A stretch of 64,000 nt of DNA from Legionella cardiaca (GCF_029026145.1 NZ_CP119078.1:1503001-1567000), one strand, 5' to 3'. Shown: positions 36,266 to 46,486, numbered from the stretch's first letter. The notes: generated by a model not told the origin, from the sequence alone. Numbers and translations: made by a program.

Positions 36266-37441
36266 GTGAAGAAAAAATTTCTTGAAAAACCTACCTGGAA
36301 TCGAGTTGCATTTATATTCCAAGGGGGTGGAGCTCTAGGAGCTTTTCAAGTGGGAATCTATGAGGCACTCCATAATGCCGGTTACCAATTAGATTGGGTA
36401 AGTGGCATTTCTATTGGCGCAATCAATGCTGCCATTGTTGCTGGTAATAAGCCAGAACATCGTGTGGAGAAATTGAAGGAATTTTGGAAGATTATTGCAA
36501 CCCCCTCCTATTTTTCCTGGTGGGAACAATACCTGGAAAACGTGGATATGCATCGCTGGTATAATCAATTGCATGCACATACCACCCTTCTTTTTGGACA
36601 ACCAGGATTTTTTAAACCAAGGCTATTCAATCCGCATTTTGCATCTAACTCAACACCAGATGAACTTAGTTTTTATGATACCTCCATGCTCAAGGACACG
36701 CTTGAGCATTTAATTGATTTTGATATTCTTAATAGTGGCAAGACACGTTTGACCTTATCTGCAGTACGCCTGGTAGATGGTCAACAAGTTCTTTTTGATA
36801 CCTTGCATCAAAAGGTTTATTCCGAACACATTATGGCAAGCGGAGCATTACCTCCTGGATTTCCAGCAGTTAAAATCGATGGGCTTTATTATTGGGATGG
36901 AGGTATTGTTAATAATACCCCTATTGAGGTTATTTTAAATGACTTACCTCGTGTCAGTACTTTATGTTTTATGGTGCAACTTTTCGATCCTGAGAGTAAG
37001 GATCCGACAACCTTGGATGAGGTGTTATTGAAGCAGAAAGACATGACTTATGCGAGTCATTATAAGCGTGTTCTAAAAAGTTTTTGCGAAGCACATGATA
37101 TGCGACACGCCATTACTGAACTTTACAATATGCTCCCCGAGAATATGAAAAATAATCCTAAAGCGCAAAAAATAAGGGCAATGGGTTGCAAAACAATTAT
37201 GACCTTAGTGCGATTTCATCGACATGGCTTAAATACCGACTTATCTTCAAAAGATTATGCTTTCTCATCAAAATCTATCGATAACGGGATACAAATGGGT
37301 TATGAACAAGCAGCGAATGCTTTAAAAAAATCGCTTTGGCTACAACCAGTACCTGATGACGTTGGTGCTGTTCTTTATGATATGTGTCCTCATGAAGAGA
37401 CAGAAACTATTTTCAAACATGGAGAAAAATACCAGCAATAA
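36266..37441 (+). CDS. Patatin-like phospholipase with DUF3734 C-terminus
   Basis: The 391-residue protein has the patatin catalytic dyad: oxyanion loop FQGGGALGAFQVG, nucleophile Ser in SGISIGAINAA and Asp in YYWDGGIVNN. The C-terminal 150 residues match the DUF3734 part of the PhaZ-like patatin group. A very strong AGGGAGGGG ends five bases before GTG 36266, so this GTG is the likely start although the frame is open from TTG 36239. Legionella uses several patatin phospholipases, some as effectors; this one has no signal peptide and could be internal. Confidence 0.88.
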   Translation: MKKKFLEKPTWNRVAFIFQGGGALGAFQVGIYEALHNAGYQLDWVSGISIGAINAAIVAGNKPEHRVEKLKEFWKIIATPSYFSWWEQYLENVDMHRWYNQLHAHTTLLFGQPGFFKPRLFNPHFASNSTPDELSFYDTSMLKDTLEHLIDFDILNSGKTRLTLSAVRLVDGQQVLFDTLHQKVYSEHIMASGALPPGFPAVKIDGLYYWDGGIVNNTPIEVILNDLPRVSTLCFMVQLFDPESKDPTTLDEVLLKQKDMTYASHYKRVLKSFCEAHDMRHAITELYNMLPENMKNNPKAQKIRAMGCKTIMTLVRFHRHGLNTDLSSKDYAFSSKSIDNGIQMGYEQAANALKKSLWLQPVPDDVGAVLYDMCPHEETETIFKHGEKYQQ

Positions 37442-37597
37442 TGTCGAAGCCAAGCTGCTGCATTATAAGGGCTCAGAGTTGGATATTCTGTTGACTACAA
37501 AAAGCTTATCACGCAGTATAAGGGAATTTTTTACAAAATTTATATTATTTTTCATGTGAAATTTCTTAACCTTCACATTAGGGATAAATAAACTGAA

Positions 37598-39145
37598 ATG
37601 ACTTCATTTCCTGGGCGCATTCATTATTATCTATTTCCCTGCCTATTCCTTATTTCACTGGTGGTCATTGAATGGTTAGAAATACTTCATCTTAATAATG
37701 GTGTCTTTAGCTATACGCTTGACGACCCCTATATTCATTTATCTCTTGCCAAGCACATCGCAAATGGCGAGTATGGCTTTAATCATAGTGAAGTCTCTAG
37801 CCCTTCTTCCAGTGTTCTATGGCCTTTTTTATTATCCCTCTTTTCTCATTTGTCTTTTTATGAGTTTATGCCGTTGTTTCTCAACAGCTTATTTTCTCTT
37901 TTAATATTGTCAGTTTTTATTTTACTTTGTTTATCTGTCGACCCTAAAAATTCTCAAATTCAATGGAAACATGTATTTTTATTTTGCATCTTAATACCAG
38001 CAATAAATTTGGTCGGCCTGATATTTTCTGGAATGGAACACTCCTTACAGATGCTTTTTAGTGTACTTTTAATATCTGGGCTTATCCGTGAAAGTCGCAC
38101 TCAATATTTTCCTCGATGGCTGGCAGTAGTCATAGTGATAGGCCCTTTAATACGCTATGAAAATTTATCGTTACTACTACCTGCATTGTTTTTTTTGTTT
38201 TATAGAGGACATAGAAAGGAAGTGATTTATACTAGCATTGGTTTGCTTGTACTTTTAAGTCTATTTTCCATCTTTCTTCTTTATCTTGGTCAACCCATCT
38301 TGCCTGCATCGATTTTGAATAAAATTGGTTTTGCACAGTATCCTTCATTTCGTGAAGAATTATTCGAACAATTCAATCTAAATTTAACGCAGAGACAAGG
38401 GCTTATTTTTCTAATTCTTTTATTTATCTTTACGGTCGTGATTTCTTTTTCCAAACTAACACTCATTAAAAAGCAATTATTAAGCGTAGTTAGTATTAGT
38501 CTTCTCCTGCATTTATTTCTTGGAAAATTTAATTGGTTTCATCGCTATGAACTTTATTTGTATGCGGCAATCTTACTTCTCATTTTTTATTTATATTTTG
38601 ATAGTTATTATCAATCTAAAACGCCCAATACATGGTATGTCTTGCTGTTAATAGGTACTTTTTTAGCGGGTTATCCTTACTTCACGGTATTAATTACCTT
38701 ACCCCAAGCCACAAACAATGTTTACCTACAACAATATCAGATGCGAAAATTTGTTATCAATTGGGTGAAGTCTCCTGTTGCAGTCAATGATATAGGCTGG
38801 GTTTCTTTTAATAATCCCTATTACGTTTTAGATCTTTGGGGACTGGGAAGTTATGATATTTATAAAAAAAGAAGCGCTCATAAAAATACGTTATGGATGG
38901 ATAAAACGATTAAAAAATCACATGTAAAACTGGTTATGCTCTACAAAGAGTGGTTTTATACTGTACCCTCTAATTGGGTATCGCTGGGCTGTTTATCTTT
39001 TGTAGGACCTCGAGTTTCTGTAGCAGATAAAACAGTGAATTTTTATGCAACCGATGAGAAATATGTCCCGGAACTTAAACAACAATTGGAATTTTTCAAA
39101 AAAGAGCTTCCTGCTGGAGATATATTTAATCCAGATTGCAATTAG
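37598..39145 (+). CDS. GT-C type membrane glycosyltransferase-like protein
   Basis: The 515-residue protein has about eleven membrane helices. The first outside loop contains TLDDPYIHLSLAKHIANGEY and SSPSSSVLWP, the acidic DDPY motif and pattern of GT-C glycosyltransferases that use polyprenyl-phosphate sugars. A periplasmic C-terminal domain of about 140 residues follows. Sugar and acceptor are unknown. It stands alone between the patatin and efflux genes. Confidence 0.75.
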   Translation: MTSFPGRIHYYLFPCLFLISLVVIEWLEILHLNNGVFSYTLDDPYIHLSLAKHIANGEYGFNHSEVSSPSSSVLWPFLLSLFSHLSFYEFMPLFLNSLFSLLILSVFILLCLSVDPKNSQIQWKHVFLFCILIPAINLVGLIFSGMEHSLQMLFSVLLISGLIRESRTQYFPRWLAVVIVIGPLIRYENLSLLLPALFFLFYRGHRKEVIYTSIGLLVLLSLFSIFLLYLGQPILPASILNKIGFAQYPSFREELFEQFNLNLTQRQGLIFLILLFIFTVVISFSKLTLIKKQLLSVVSISLLLHLFLGKFNWFHRYELYLYAAILLLIFYLYFDSYYQSKTPNTWYVLLLIGTFLAGYPYFTVLITLPQATNNVYLQQYQMRKFVINWVKSPVAVNDIGWVSFNNPYYVLDLWGLGSYDIYKKRSAHKNTLWMDKTIKKSHVKLVMLYKEWFYTVPSNWVSLGCLSFVGPRVSVADKTVNFYATDEKYVPELKQQLEFFKKELPAGDIFNPDCN

Positions 39146-39301
39146 ATTTGTTTTGAACCATTCGAATGCTCGCAAAAACTTAATTTTAAATCCAAGACTT
39201 AAACTGGAATACAAGCGCATAAGCTGGCTAGTTTTTTTTCAGCTATATGATAAAGTTCCTTATGATATAAATAACTACTGAACTCCTTAAAGTGAGGCCT
39301 T

Positions 39302-40369
39302 GTGAAAAGTAAGTTCCCTTTTCATCGCGTACTTCGAAGACAAACTTTTATAAAGTGTGTTTTGTTTCTTTTTGCCTGTTGTTTACTTACTTTTGCTTAT
39401 TATTTTTTTTGGGGTTCCAAAAGCCAAGTCAATAACGACACCCTAAAAATCGTTGAAGTAGAAGAGATTAAACTCCAAAATATCCAACAAACGGCAGAAT
39501 TAATAGGGACAATTCACCCCAAACACACCACCGTATTAATTGCCAAAGCAAATGGCATGTTAGATTCATTATTAGCAACAGGCCAAAATATAAAAAAAGG
39601 GACGTTAATCGCCAAAATTGATAATCCGGATATGGAAAAAAACCACCAGCTTTCCGAAACCGCAGAACGAATCGCAAGAACTCAATATGAAAGATTATCA
39701 ACGTTACTTAAAACAGGTTATGTAAGTACAAAGGAAGTTGAAGAGAAAAAGCAGGCTTGGATAGAGGCTTCGAAAAATCTCTCTCAAACCAAAATTGAAT
39801 TGGATACAATGCGTTTCTATGCTCCTTTTGACGGTATTATCGGAGCCTATAAAAAACGCGAGGGCACACAAATTAACATTGGTGATCCTGTCGTCACCAT
39901 TTATGATCCGACCTCCCTAACCATCGATTTTGATGTTCCATGCACCAACCTTAAAACCATCAGGGAGGGTCAATTCGTTCGGGTTTTAGGCACTGAATAC
40001 CGTATCTCTCACATTCAAAAAATGATTGATGAAGAAACACACATGTGTCCCGCGGATGTCGATATTGTCTGTGAAGATTGTATTATGGGCGCTAGTGTCG
40101 ATGTTGAACTTGTTATGCAAGAAAAGAAAAAAGTAGTCGTTATTCCCTATCAGGCTGTTTTTCTTAAAAATGGTAATCGTTGTGTCTATGTCGTTGACGA
40201 TCATAAAATCGTTTTGACTCCTATTCAGACTGGACTACAAAATAAATCACATATTGAAGTGATTTCCGGCTTAAAGCCAGGGCAAATACTAGTAACCAAG
40301 GGACAAGAGCGATTATATCCAGGTATGTCAGTTGGGATTTATAAATCACTTCCTACCTCTGATAGCTAA
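39302..40369 (+). CDS. RND efflux periplasmic adaptor (HlyD/MexH-like)
   Basis: The protein (355 residues, GTG start with GAGG upstream) has one N-terminal membrane segment and the adaptor order: lipoyl half-domains (ILIAKANGMLDSLLATGQNIKKGTLIAKIDN), a short coiled-coil hairpin and the second lipoyl half (FYAPFDGIIGAYKKREGTQI), then beta-barrel and membrane-proximal domains ending GQILVTKGQERLYPGM. It would link the RND pump to an outer membrane channel, which is not encoded here. The stop is 4 bases before the pump gene. Confidence 0.9.
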   Translation: MKSKFPFHRVLRRQTFIKCVLFLFACCLLTFAYYFFWGSKSQVNNDTLKIVEVEEIKLQNIQQTAELIGTIHPKHTTVLIAKANGMLDSLLATGQNIKKGTLIAKIDNPDMEKNHQLSETAERIARTQYERLSTLLKTGYVSTKEVEEKKQAWIEASKNLSQTKIELDTMRFYAPFDGIIGAYKKREGTQINIGDPVVTIYDPTSLTIDFDVPCTNLKTIREGQFVRVLGTEYRISHIQKMIDEETHMCPADVDIVCEDCIMGASVDVELVMQEKKKVVVIPYQAVFLKNGNRCVYVVDDHKIVLTPIQTGLQNKSHIEVISGLKPGQILVTKGQERLYPGMSVGIYKSLPTSDS

Positions 40370-40373
40370 TACT

Positions 40374-43300
40374 ATGAAACTACCCAATTATTTTATTAAA
40401 CACCCAGTTATCACCGTTATCTTTAACTGCGTGCTTGTCGTCTTAGGCTTGCTCTGCTTGCATTCATTACCTATTCGAGAGTATCCAAATATTAGCTTCC
40501 CTACAATTACTGTTACAACATCTTATCCCAATGCCAGCTCAGAACTGGTCGAATCAGCCGTTACAAATATTCTGGAAGAACGCTTGGCTGGGGTTGAGGG
40601 CCTGGAAACTATTACCTCACAATCAAGCTCAGGCTCCTCTTACATCACCTTATCTTTCCGTTCAGGCTCATCGATGGACAGGGCCTTGAGTGCAACCCAA
40701 GATGCGGTTGCTTTAGCAAAACCCTTATTACCTATTGACGTCAGAGCCCCAGCCATTGAAAGACAAAAAAAATCAAGTGGCCTTCCTTTTGTAGGGATTT
40801 CTTTAGAATCATCTTCCCTTGGTTTTGGTGAGTTAACTCATTTTGCCAATCTTAATTTAAAAAATTCCTTTCGTAGCTTAAAAGGTGTTTCATCTGTGGA
40901 GGTTTGGGGACAACCCTATACCTATGAGATTCGACTTGATCCTAAAAAATTATTTTCTTTTGGTATTAATGTAGATGAAGTATTCGATGCTATTGCGAAA
41001 AGTAGCATCTCTCTTCCTGCTGGTAACTTTCAGAATAAAATTCCCAGCACCCTAAATTTTGAATTAAAAACAGTCGCAGACTATGAAAATCTATTAATTA
41101 AAAGCAACAACTATCACCCTATTTTCTTAAAATCCATAGCCGCTGTAAAATTAACAACAGATAATGATCGTATGCGAGTAAGAGTAAACGGTCATCCTGG
41201 TCTTGTTTTATCCATTAATCGTGCAGACGATGCGAATCCACTTGAGGTGTCCAAACTCGTTCGTCATGAACTTAATTCGATAAAACAAAATTTGCCTGAA
41301 GATATAAAAGTCAAAACTATCATCGATCAATCCGATTTTATTAATGCCTCTCTAAAAAATATTCAGTCTTCTATTTTAGAGGCAATTATCCTGGTACTTA
41401 TCATCGTCTTTCTATTTCTGAGAAATGGACGTGCCACTTTTATTCCATTAATTACTATCCCCGTCTCTTTACTAGGGGCATTAATTTTTTTAAAAGTATT
41501 TGGCTTTTCTATTAACCTTATGACGCTTTTAGCTATGGTTCTTGCCGTTGGCTTAGTAGTGGATGATGCCATTATTGTTTTAGAAAATATTTGGCGTCAC
41601 ATTGAAGAAGGTATGTCGTCAATTGATGCTGCAATGAAAGGCTCAAGAGAAATTGGTTTTGCAATTGTCGCAATGACTCTTACCTTAGCTAGCGTTTATG
41701 CACCTGTCGCTTTTATTCCAGGAATGCTTGGACAAATCTTTATTGAATTCGCTGTTGCTTTGGCAGGAAGTGTTGTTATTTCTGGAATTGTCTCTTTAAC
41801 ATTATCCCCTTTAATGTGTGCCAAATTTTTAAATAGGAATAACAAACAATTATGGCCAGCCGTTGATACGTTTTTACATAAACTTGACCAACAATATGCC
41901 AAAATTTTAAACAGAGGGATTGGAAAGAAAAAATATCTTTTTGCAGGTGTAGCTTGCTTTATAGGTTGTAGCCTATTTTTTTATCATTTATTGCCTAGAG
42001 AAACTGCACCCAAAGAAGACCGTGGATTAATTGGTATCTACACGCCTTTACTTGTCGGCGATAATGTTCAAACGCTGGATAGCAAAATCCCGCCAATTGA
42101 GAATAAGGTAAAAAATTTGCCAGAAATCAATAATCAACTCACATTTATTGGTGATTGGGGGGCTAGTATTGTCCTTCCTTTAAAGCCTCATGCCCAAAGA
42201 ACACACTCAGCTGAGCAGTTAGTTACAAATTTACAGCCACAAATGAATAGTTTTCCGTCAATGGATTCCTATGTTTGGAGCTGGGACACCGCATTACCGG
42301 GAATTGATGATGCAGGAAGCGGTTCAGAATTAACCTTGGTTATTTCAACAACTGATAATTTTCGTCAATTACTCAATGAAGTAGAAAAATTAAAAGCGTC
42401 GCTAGATGAAAATAAACAATTTGAATCTAGCCACTACGACTTACGGCTGGACTCCATGGGTTATAGCATCGATGTTGACAATAACGCACTTTCGCAACTT
42501 GGGCTATCGCCCAAACAGGTGGCAAAAACAATTGAAGTATTTTTCAGCGGTGATAAATCACTGAATTTCCAAAAAGATGGCATAATTTATAATTTAACCC
42601 TCAAAGGAATAAATTCCCCCTGGACTTTAAATGAATTATATCTCACGACACCTGTGGGCAAACACGTTTCCTTAGGCGCAATAACTACCATGAAAACCAA
42701 AGCGCAACCGCCAACGCTGGATCATCATAACCAAATGCGCTCAACTACTCTGCACGTTAAATTACGTTCTGGTGACTCAATTAAAAAGGGAATGGGCATG
42801 CTTGGGGATATAGCCAAAAATGAATTACCTAAGCACTACAAAATGACCTGGGAAGGTGCTGCGAAAGCCTATACTCAATCTTCCAATATTATGCTGATTT
42901 TATTTGTTTTATCCCTTTTCTTTATTTTTGCTATCTTATCAATTCAGTTTGAAAATTTCATTGACCCATTGATCATCATGTTTACAGTTCCTTTAGCGAG
43001 CTGCGGTGCCCTGTTTTTTGCTTATTTATTTAAACAATCATTTAATATTTATACACAGGTGGGTTTAATAACGTTAATTGGTCTAATTAGCAAACACGGT
43101 ATCTTAATTGTCGAATTCGCCAATCAATTAAGAGAACAAGGATTCTCTATACTAGAGGCTATTCAAAAAGCGGCCGTTTTACGCCTACGCCCTATTTTAA
43201 TGACCACTGGAGCCATGATTTTTGGGATTATTCCACTTATACTTTCACATGACGCCGGTGCAGAATCCCGACACGCCATTGGCTTTGTTCTTTTAGGTGG

Positions 43301-43406
43301 TTTAAGTATGGGAACGCTATTAACTCTTTTCATTTTACCCACGATTTATTACGCCGTAAAATCTAATCAATTTTTTAAAAGAAAAGAAATTAAACAAAAT
43401 ACTTAG
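40374..43406 (+). CDS. RND efflux pump inner-membrane subunit (HAE1-like)
   Basis: This 1010-residue protein has the twelve-helix RND layout with two large periplasmic loops. The helix 4 motif LAVGLVVDDAIIVLENIWRH holds the proton-relay Asp pair, and GSREIGFAIVAMTLTLASVYAPVAF follows as usual. The pump probably exports drugs or lipids with the adaptor upstream. ATG 40374 gives the standard N-terminus (MKLPNYFIKHPVITVI). Substrate unknown. Confidence 0.93.
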   Translation: MKLPNYFIKHPVITVIFNCVLVVLGLLCLHSLPIREYPNISFPTITVTTSYPNASSELVESAVTNILEERLAGVEGLETITSQSSSGSSYITLSFRSGSSMDRALSATQDAVALAKPLLPIDVRAPAIERQKKSSGLPFVGISLESSSLGFGELTHFANLNLKNSFRSLKGVSSVEVWGQPYTYEIRLDPKKLFSFGINVDEVFDAIAKSSISLPAGNFQNKIPSTLNFELKTVADYENLLIKSNNYHPIFLKSIAAVKLTTDNDRMRVRVNGHPGLVLSINRADDANPLEVSKLVRHELNSIKQNLPEDIKVKTIIDQSDFINASLKNIQSSILEAIILVLIIVFLFLRNGRATFIPLITIPVSLLGALIFLKVFGFSINLMTLLAMVLAVGLVVDDAIIVLENIWRHIEEGMSSIDAAMKGSREIGFAIVAMTLTLASVYAPVAFIPGMLGQIFIEFAVALAGSVVISGIVSLTLSPLMCAKFLNRNNKQLWPAVDTFLHKLDQQYAKILNRGIGKKKYLFAGVACFIGCSLFFYHLLPRETAPKEDRGLIGIYTPLLVGDNVQTLDSKIPPIENKVKNLPEINNQLTFIGDWGASIVLPLKPHAQRTHSAEQLVTNLQPQMNSFPSMDSYVWSWDTALPGIDDAGSGSELTLVISTTDNFRQLLNEVEKLKASLDENKQFESSHYDLRLDSMGYSIDVDNNALSQLGLSPKQVAKTIEVFFSGDKSLNFQKDGIIYNLTLKGINSPWTLNELYLTTPVGKHVSLGAITTMKTKAQPPTLDHHNQMRSTTLHVKLRSGDSIKKGMGMLGDIAKNELPKHYKMTWEGAAKAYTQSSNIMLILFVLSLFFIFAILSIQFENFIDPLIIMFTVPLASCGALFFAYLFKQSFNIYTQVGLITLIGLISKHGILIVEFANQLREQGFSILEAIQKAAVLRLRPILMTTGAMIFGIIPLILSHDAGAESRHAIGFVLLGGLSMGTLLTLFILPTIYYAVKSNQFFKRKEIKQNT

Positions 43407-43443
43407 CTATATTTAACAGAGGATCAATAAAGGATTTATTATT

Positions 43444-43716
43444 ATGAATGAATTGGATGTTTTATTACTTTTTTATGACGAAATGAAAGCTCAAGGAACG
43501 AGCCGAGATAAAGTCTTTTTAAACATGGATGAAAATGCTGTTGAGCAATTGACAAAAAAATATGGGCGTACCATTACTCTTGAGCAATTGCATAAATTAA
43601 CAGATATCTGCATAGCAAATGAATGGCTGGAGCGCACAACGATTGATCCTGGCTATAATTTTCTAAATTTGACAGCTGCAGGGCTACAAATTGTAATAGC
43701 TCATATCTATCGCTAA
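43444..43716 (+). CDS. Small hypothetical protein, winged-helix-like
   Basis: The 90-residue protein starts 37 bases after the RND gene with AAGGAT nine bases before its ATG, so it is probably in the same operon. The order of helices and the end FLNLTAAGLQIVIAHIYR resemble a small winged-helix domain. No known family is recognised. It could be a regulator or a structural accessory; nothing more can be said. Confidence 0.65.
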   Translation: MNELDVLLLFYDEMKAQGTSRDKVFLNMDENAVEQLTKKYGRTITLEQLHKLTDICIANEWLERTTIDPGYNFLNLTAAGLQIVIAHIYR

Positions 43717-43743
43717 ATTTTGCGCCTCCAGTTCTAAAGTCAA

Positions 43744-44185
43744 TTAAACCCTTGGCATCCCCACATAATATTCACGAGGCTTTAAACCCTAAGAAGCACC
43801 TATTTTTTGCGATGCTGAAATAAAACTCCAAAAAGCAATCAGTTCCTACCAATTCCGCCACCGCAAAATATTGATTCAGTGTTTCAATATATTTTTGCAT
43901 CAATTGTATGATGGTTAATAGCAAAATGGTTGGCAAATCTTAACGCTTGCGCAAGCTTTGCTGTGCGCGGTTGTTCATCAGGGCTCCCAGCTTTTGCCAT
44001 ACACTGGTAACACTGATTGTCAAAAGCTAATGCTCGTCTAATTTGCCTCAAGAAACTCTGGAGTAAATGTTTTGCTTGCAAAAAAACATTTTCAAGTTGG
44101 CCCCATTGTAAGAAATTTCAGGAACATACTCTAAAATTTTTTCAAAAGACGTTTTGCCATTCTCTGATAAATTTATATAGGACAT
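43744..44185 (-). pseudogene. Frameshifted carboxymuconolactone decarboxylase-family gene
   Basis: The minus strand holds a broken AhpD/CMD-family gene of about the normal length (roughly 147 codons). It opens at ATG 44185 with MSYINLSENGKTSFEKILEY, stops early, resumes in another frame with RRALAFDNQCYQCMAKAGSP (the CxxC region) and NHFAINHHTIDAKIY, moves to a third frame with YIETLNQYFAVAELVGTDCF, and ends in another shift with GLKPREYYVGMPRV before TAA at 43744. At least three frame disruptions are needed to join these parts. The family reduces peroxides or acts on carboxymuconolactone; this copy should be inactive. Confidence 0.85.
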
Positions 44186-44208
44186 AACTGGCTACCCTTT
44201 ACTTAAAG

Positions 44209-44236
44209 TTGCATTAAATCCAAATTAGTGTAAAAT
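44209..44236 (+). promoter_or_regulatory. Possible sigma70 promoter of mltA
   Basis: TTGCAT (44209-44214), a 16-base spacer and TAAAAT (44231-44236) end only 7 bases before the ATG. Transcription would start at about the ATG itself, giving a leaderless or nearly leaderless message. The -35 match is four of six. Confidence 0.35.
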
Positions 44237-44243
44237 TTGCCCA

Positions 44244-45488
44244 ATGAAAAGAAAATTACTTTATTTATTTCTTGTCGCTGTTCTAATTGCCTCCGGTTAT
44301 TATGCCTGGTGGTGGTGGCAGAGACCAAAAATCAAACCCCTAACTTTAAGACAAGGCTCTTTTTCTCAGCTTCCCGGCTGGAAGACGGCTGATTTGCAAC
44401 AATCATTAGAAGCATTTAAAGTTTCATGCAAAACTTTTTTAAGACAAGATCCTGAGAAATCAGTAGGAAGCCATCTCTTAGAGTTGAAAGCTAAAGATTG
44501 GCAACCAGCTTGTCAAATAGCACTGGCAATTTCCCCTGGCACTAATAAACAGGCAAGAGAATTTTTTGAAAAATGGTTCTCTCCGGTAGAATTTTATGAC
44601 AATCAGCCCGTTCGCGGTCTTTTCACAGGCTACTATATGCCACTTCTCTATGGGAGCCGCACTAAAACAAATAAATACAATGTCCCTATATATGCTACAC
44701 CTTCGGACTTGGTAACGATTAATCTCGGTCAATTTGATCCTTCTTTTAAACATCGAAAATTAGTAGGCCGTGTGACGGGACATCGTGTTGTGCCCTATTA
44801 TACACGCGCAGAAATTAATAAGGGAGCGATTAAGAACAAAGCCAAGGTTCTGGTATGGATTGATAATCCAATTGATCGCGTTTTTTTAGAGATCCAAGGT
44901 TCTGGTATTGTTGAACTGCCGGATGGTGAATTAGTTTACCTTGGATATGCAGCCCAGAATGGTGCCCCTTACACAGCAATTGCAAAAGTACTCATTGATA
45001 AAGGCGTGATGACAAAGCACACAGCTTCAATGCAAGGTATTAAACGCTATTTAACTGAGCACCCCAAGGAAATGGATAAAGTTTTAAATCAAAATAAGTC
45101 TTTTGTCTTCTTTGATAAACTTCCACAAACTGCAGCTCTAGGTACACAAGGCGTGGCTTTGACCCCAGGTTATTCCTTAGCTGTTGATTTAAAATGGATT
45201 CCAATCGGCACTCCACTTTGGTTAACAACAACAAGGCCAGATGCGCACAGTGATAATCAACGTCCTTTTCAGCGTTTAATGATTGCTCAAGATACCGGTG
45301 GCGCAATTCGTGGGCTGGTCCGAGGAGATGTCTTTTGGGGAGCAGGTAAAAAGGCAACTTATATAGCAGGTCATATGAAAAATGAAGGACATTATTGGCT
45401 ATTACTGCCTCAACATGCTGTCGAACGCCTGCAAAAAGAATTCGCAAGTCAGGAATTAACCATCGCTGACAATAAAAAAACTAGATAA
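44244..45488 (+). CDS. mltA: Membrane-bound lytic murein transglycosylase A
   Basis: MltA (414 residues) cuts peptidoglycan to anhydro-muropeptides. An N-terminal membrane segment (LLYLFLVAVLIASGYYAWWWW) is present. The MltA domain has FTGYYMPLLYGSRT and RVFLEIQGSGIVEL; the C-terminal 3D domain has LMIAQDTGGAIRG and RGDVFWGAG, where the three conserved Asp residues include the catalytic acid. No lipobox Cys is visible, so it looks anchored by a helix rather than a lipid, which differs from E. coli MltA. Confidence 0.92.
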   Translation: MKRKLLYLFLVAVLIASGYYAWWWWQRPKIKPLTLRQGSFSQLPGWKTADLQQSLEAFKVSCKTFLRQDPEKSVGSHLLELKAKDWQPACQIALAISPGTNKQAREFFEKWFSPVEFYDNQPVRGLFTGYYMPLLYGSRTKTNKYNVPIYATPSDLVTINLGQFDPSFKHRKLVGRVTGHRVVPYYTRAEINKGAIKNKAKVLVWIDNPIDRVFLEIQGSGIVELPDGELVYLGYAAQNGAPYTAIAKVLIDKGVMTKHTASMQGIKRYLTEHPKEMDKVLNQNKSFVFFDKLPQTAALGTQGVALTPGYSLAVDLKWIPIGTPLWLTTTRPDAHSDNQRPFQRLMIAQDTGGAIRGLVRGDVFWGAGKKATYIAGHMKNEGHYWLLLPQHAVERLQKEFASQELTIADNKKTR

Positions 45489-45511
45489 TCTTAAGGATTA
45501 TCTAGTTTTTT
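45475..45511. terminator. Bidirectional terminator between mltA and the deacetylase gene
   Basis: AAAAAACTAGATAATC and GATTATCTAGTTTTTT form a perfect 16-bp stem around a 5-base loop, with A and T tracts at its ends suited to both strands. The mltA stop codon lies inside the left arm. Confidence 0.9.
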
Positions 45512-45520
45512 CAGACGTGC

Positions 45521-46393
45521 TTAACTTTTTTGATTAAAGAGTGTTCTAAGCACTTTATCATCAAAAAACATTTCATAACGTTCATTTTCTCCGGCATCCG
45601 TGGTTATAGTTTCAGCCGGCGCCGTTAAAGCCTCATCTAAGCTGATAAAGCGATAACCATTTTGTCTATAAAGATCAATAATATCCCCCAAAAAATGGCT
45701 ATTTAGCAAATTGGCATGAATTAATAAAATTTGTTTTACTGGTTTATCAGGATTAGCTTTGGCAGCTTTGCTTTCTGCCTTCAATGTCTGATTCCAAATA
45801 AAAGCAAGGTATCGCTTTCTTAATTGATTTAAATTTTTCTCACGCAAGCGATAAGGAATAGCAAAAAGCTGTTGATTAAACACAAAATCTTTACTATCGA
45901 TGGTTACTGGAGCAACAATATAATTGTGTGCTGCCAAATAATCGTACACTGTTTGCTTTTTCTGTCCTGAACTTTCAGCTAAATAAGGATAACGAAAATA
46001 TTTTCGATCAGGGAATAATGGGGTCAAAACTTTATCAGCTCTATCTACATCATCGATATATTTTTCTGCTGTAACACTATTTAAACTTCTGTGGGAGTAG
46101 GTATGATTCCCCAAAATGAAACCAGCTTGGCGAAATTGCTCCAGAAGCTCCCATTGACCTTTCTCTATAGAACCTGCAATGACAAATCCTGTTGCTGGGA
46201 CATTCTTTTCAATTAAAGTCTGCAAAATTTTCATAAAGCGATCATGTTCGCGTTGCAATTTTGCAGGATTATTATTACTCGATCCCACGAAGGGCAAATC
46301 ATCAATTGTGATTGCAATTTCGCGATCTTGCGCAAAGGCTAAACTTGCAAAAAAGAGGCCCAAAACAAGACAGAGAAGATATTTTTTTAACAT
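45521..46393 (-). CDS. Secreted polysaccharide deacetylase (NodB domain)
   Basis: The 290-residue protein has a signal peptide (MLKKYLLCLVLGLFFASLAFA) and NodB motifs: AITIDDLP with the metal and base Asp pair, GNHTYSHRSL with the two metal His, FRYPYL, and LLIHANLLN late. It removes acetyl groups from N-acetylglucosamine polymers, such as peptidoglycan or chitin fragments, in the periplasm or outside. AGGGA seven bases before ATG 46393 decides the start. Confidence 0.88.
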   Translation of the reverse strand: MLKKYLLCLVLGLFFASLAFAQDREIAITIDDLPFVGSSNNNPAKLQREHDRFMKILQTLIEKNVPATGFVIAGSIEKGQWELLEQFRQAGFILGNHTYSHRSLNSVTAEKYIDDVDRADKVLTPLFPDRKYFRYPYLAESSGQKKQTVYDYLAAHNYIVAPVTIDSKDFVFNQQLFAIPYRLREKNLNQLRKRYLAFIWNQTLKAESKAAKANPDKPVKQILLIHANLLNSHFLGDIIDLYRQNGYRFISLDEALTAPAETITTDAGENERYEMFFDDKVLRTLFNQKS

Positions 46394-46486
46394 TTGACAA
46401 TCCCTCATCAAATAATTCTGCTAGAAATGAATACTTTCAATCAGCAAATTTTATACCAAATTTAATGAGTATTTATAAATGCGAAT

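Noticed and set aside
45040-45447. 135-codon open frame on the minus strand
   Set aside because: It is antisense to the conserved 3D domain of mltA and has no ribosome site or recognisable domain.
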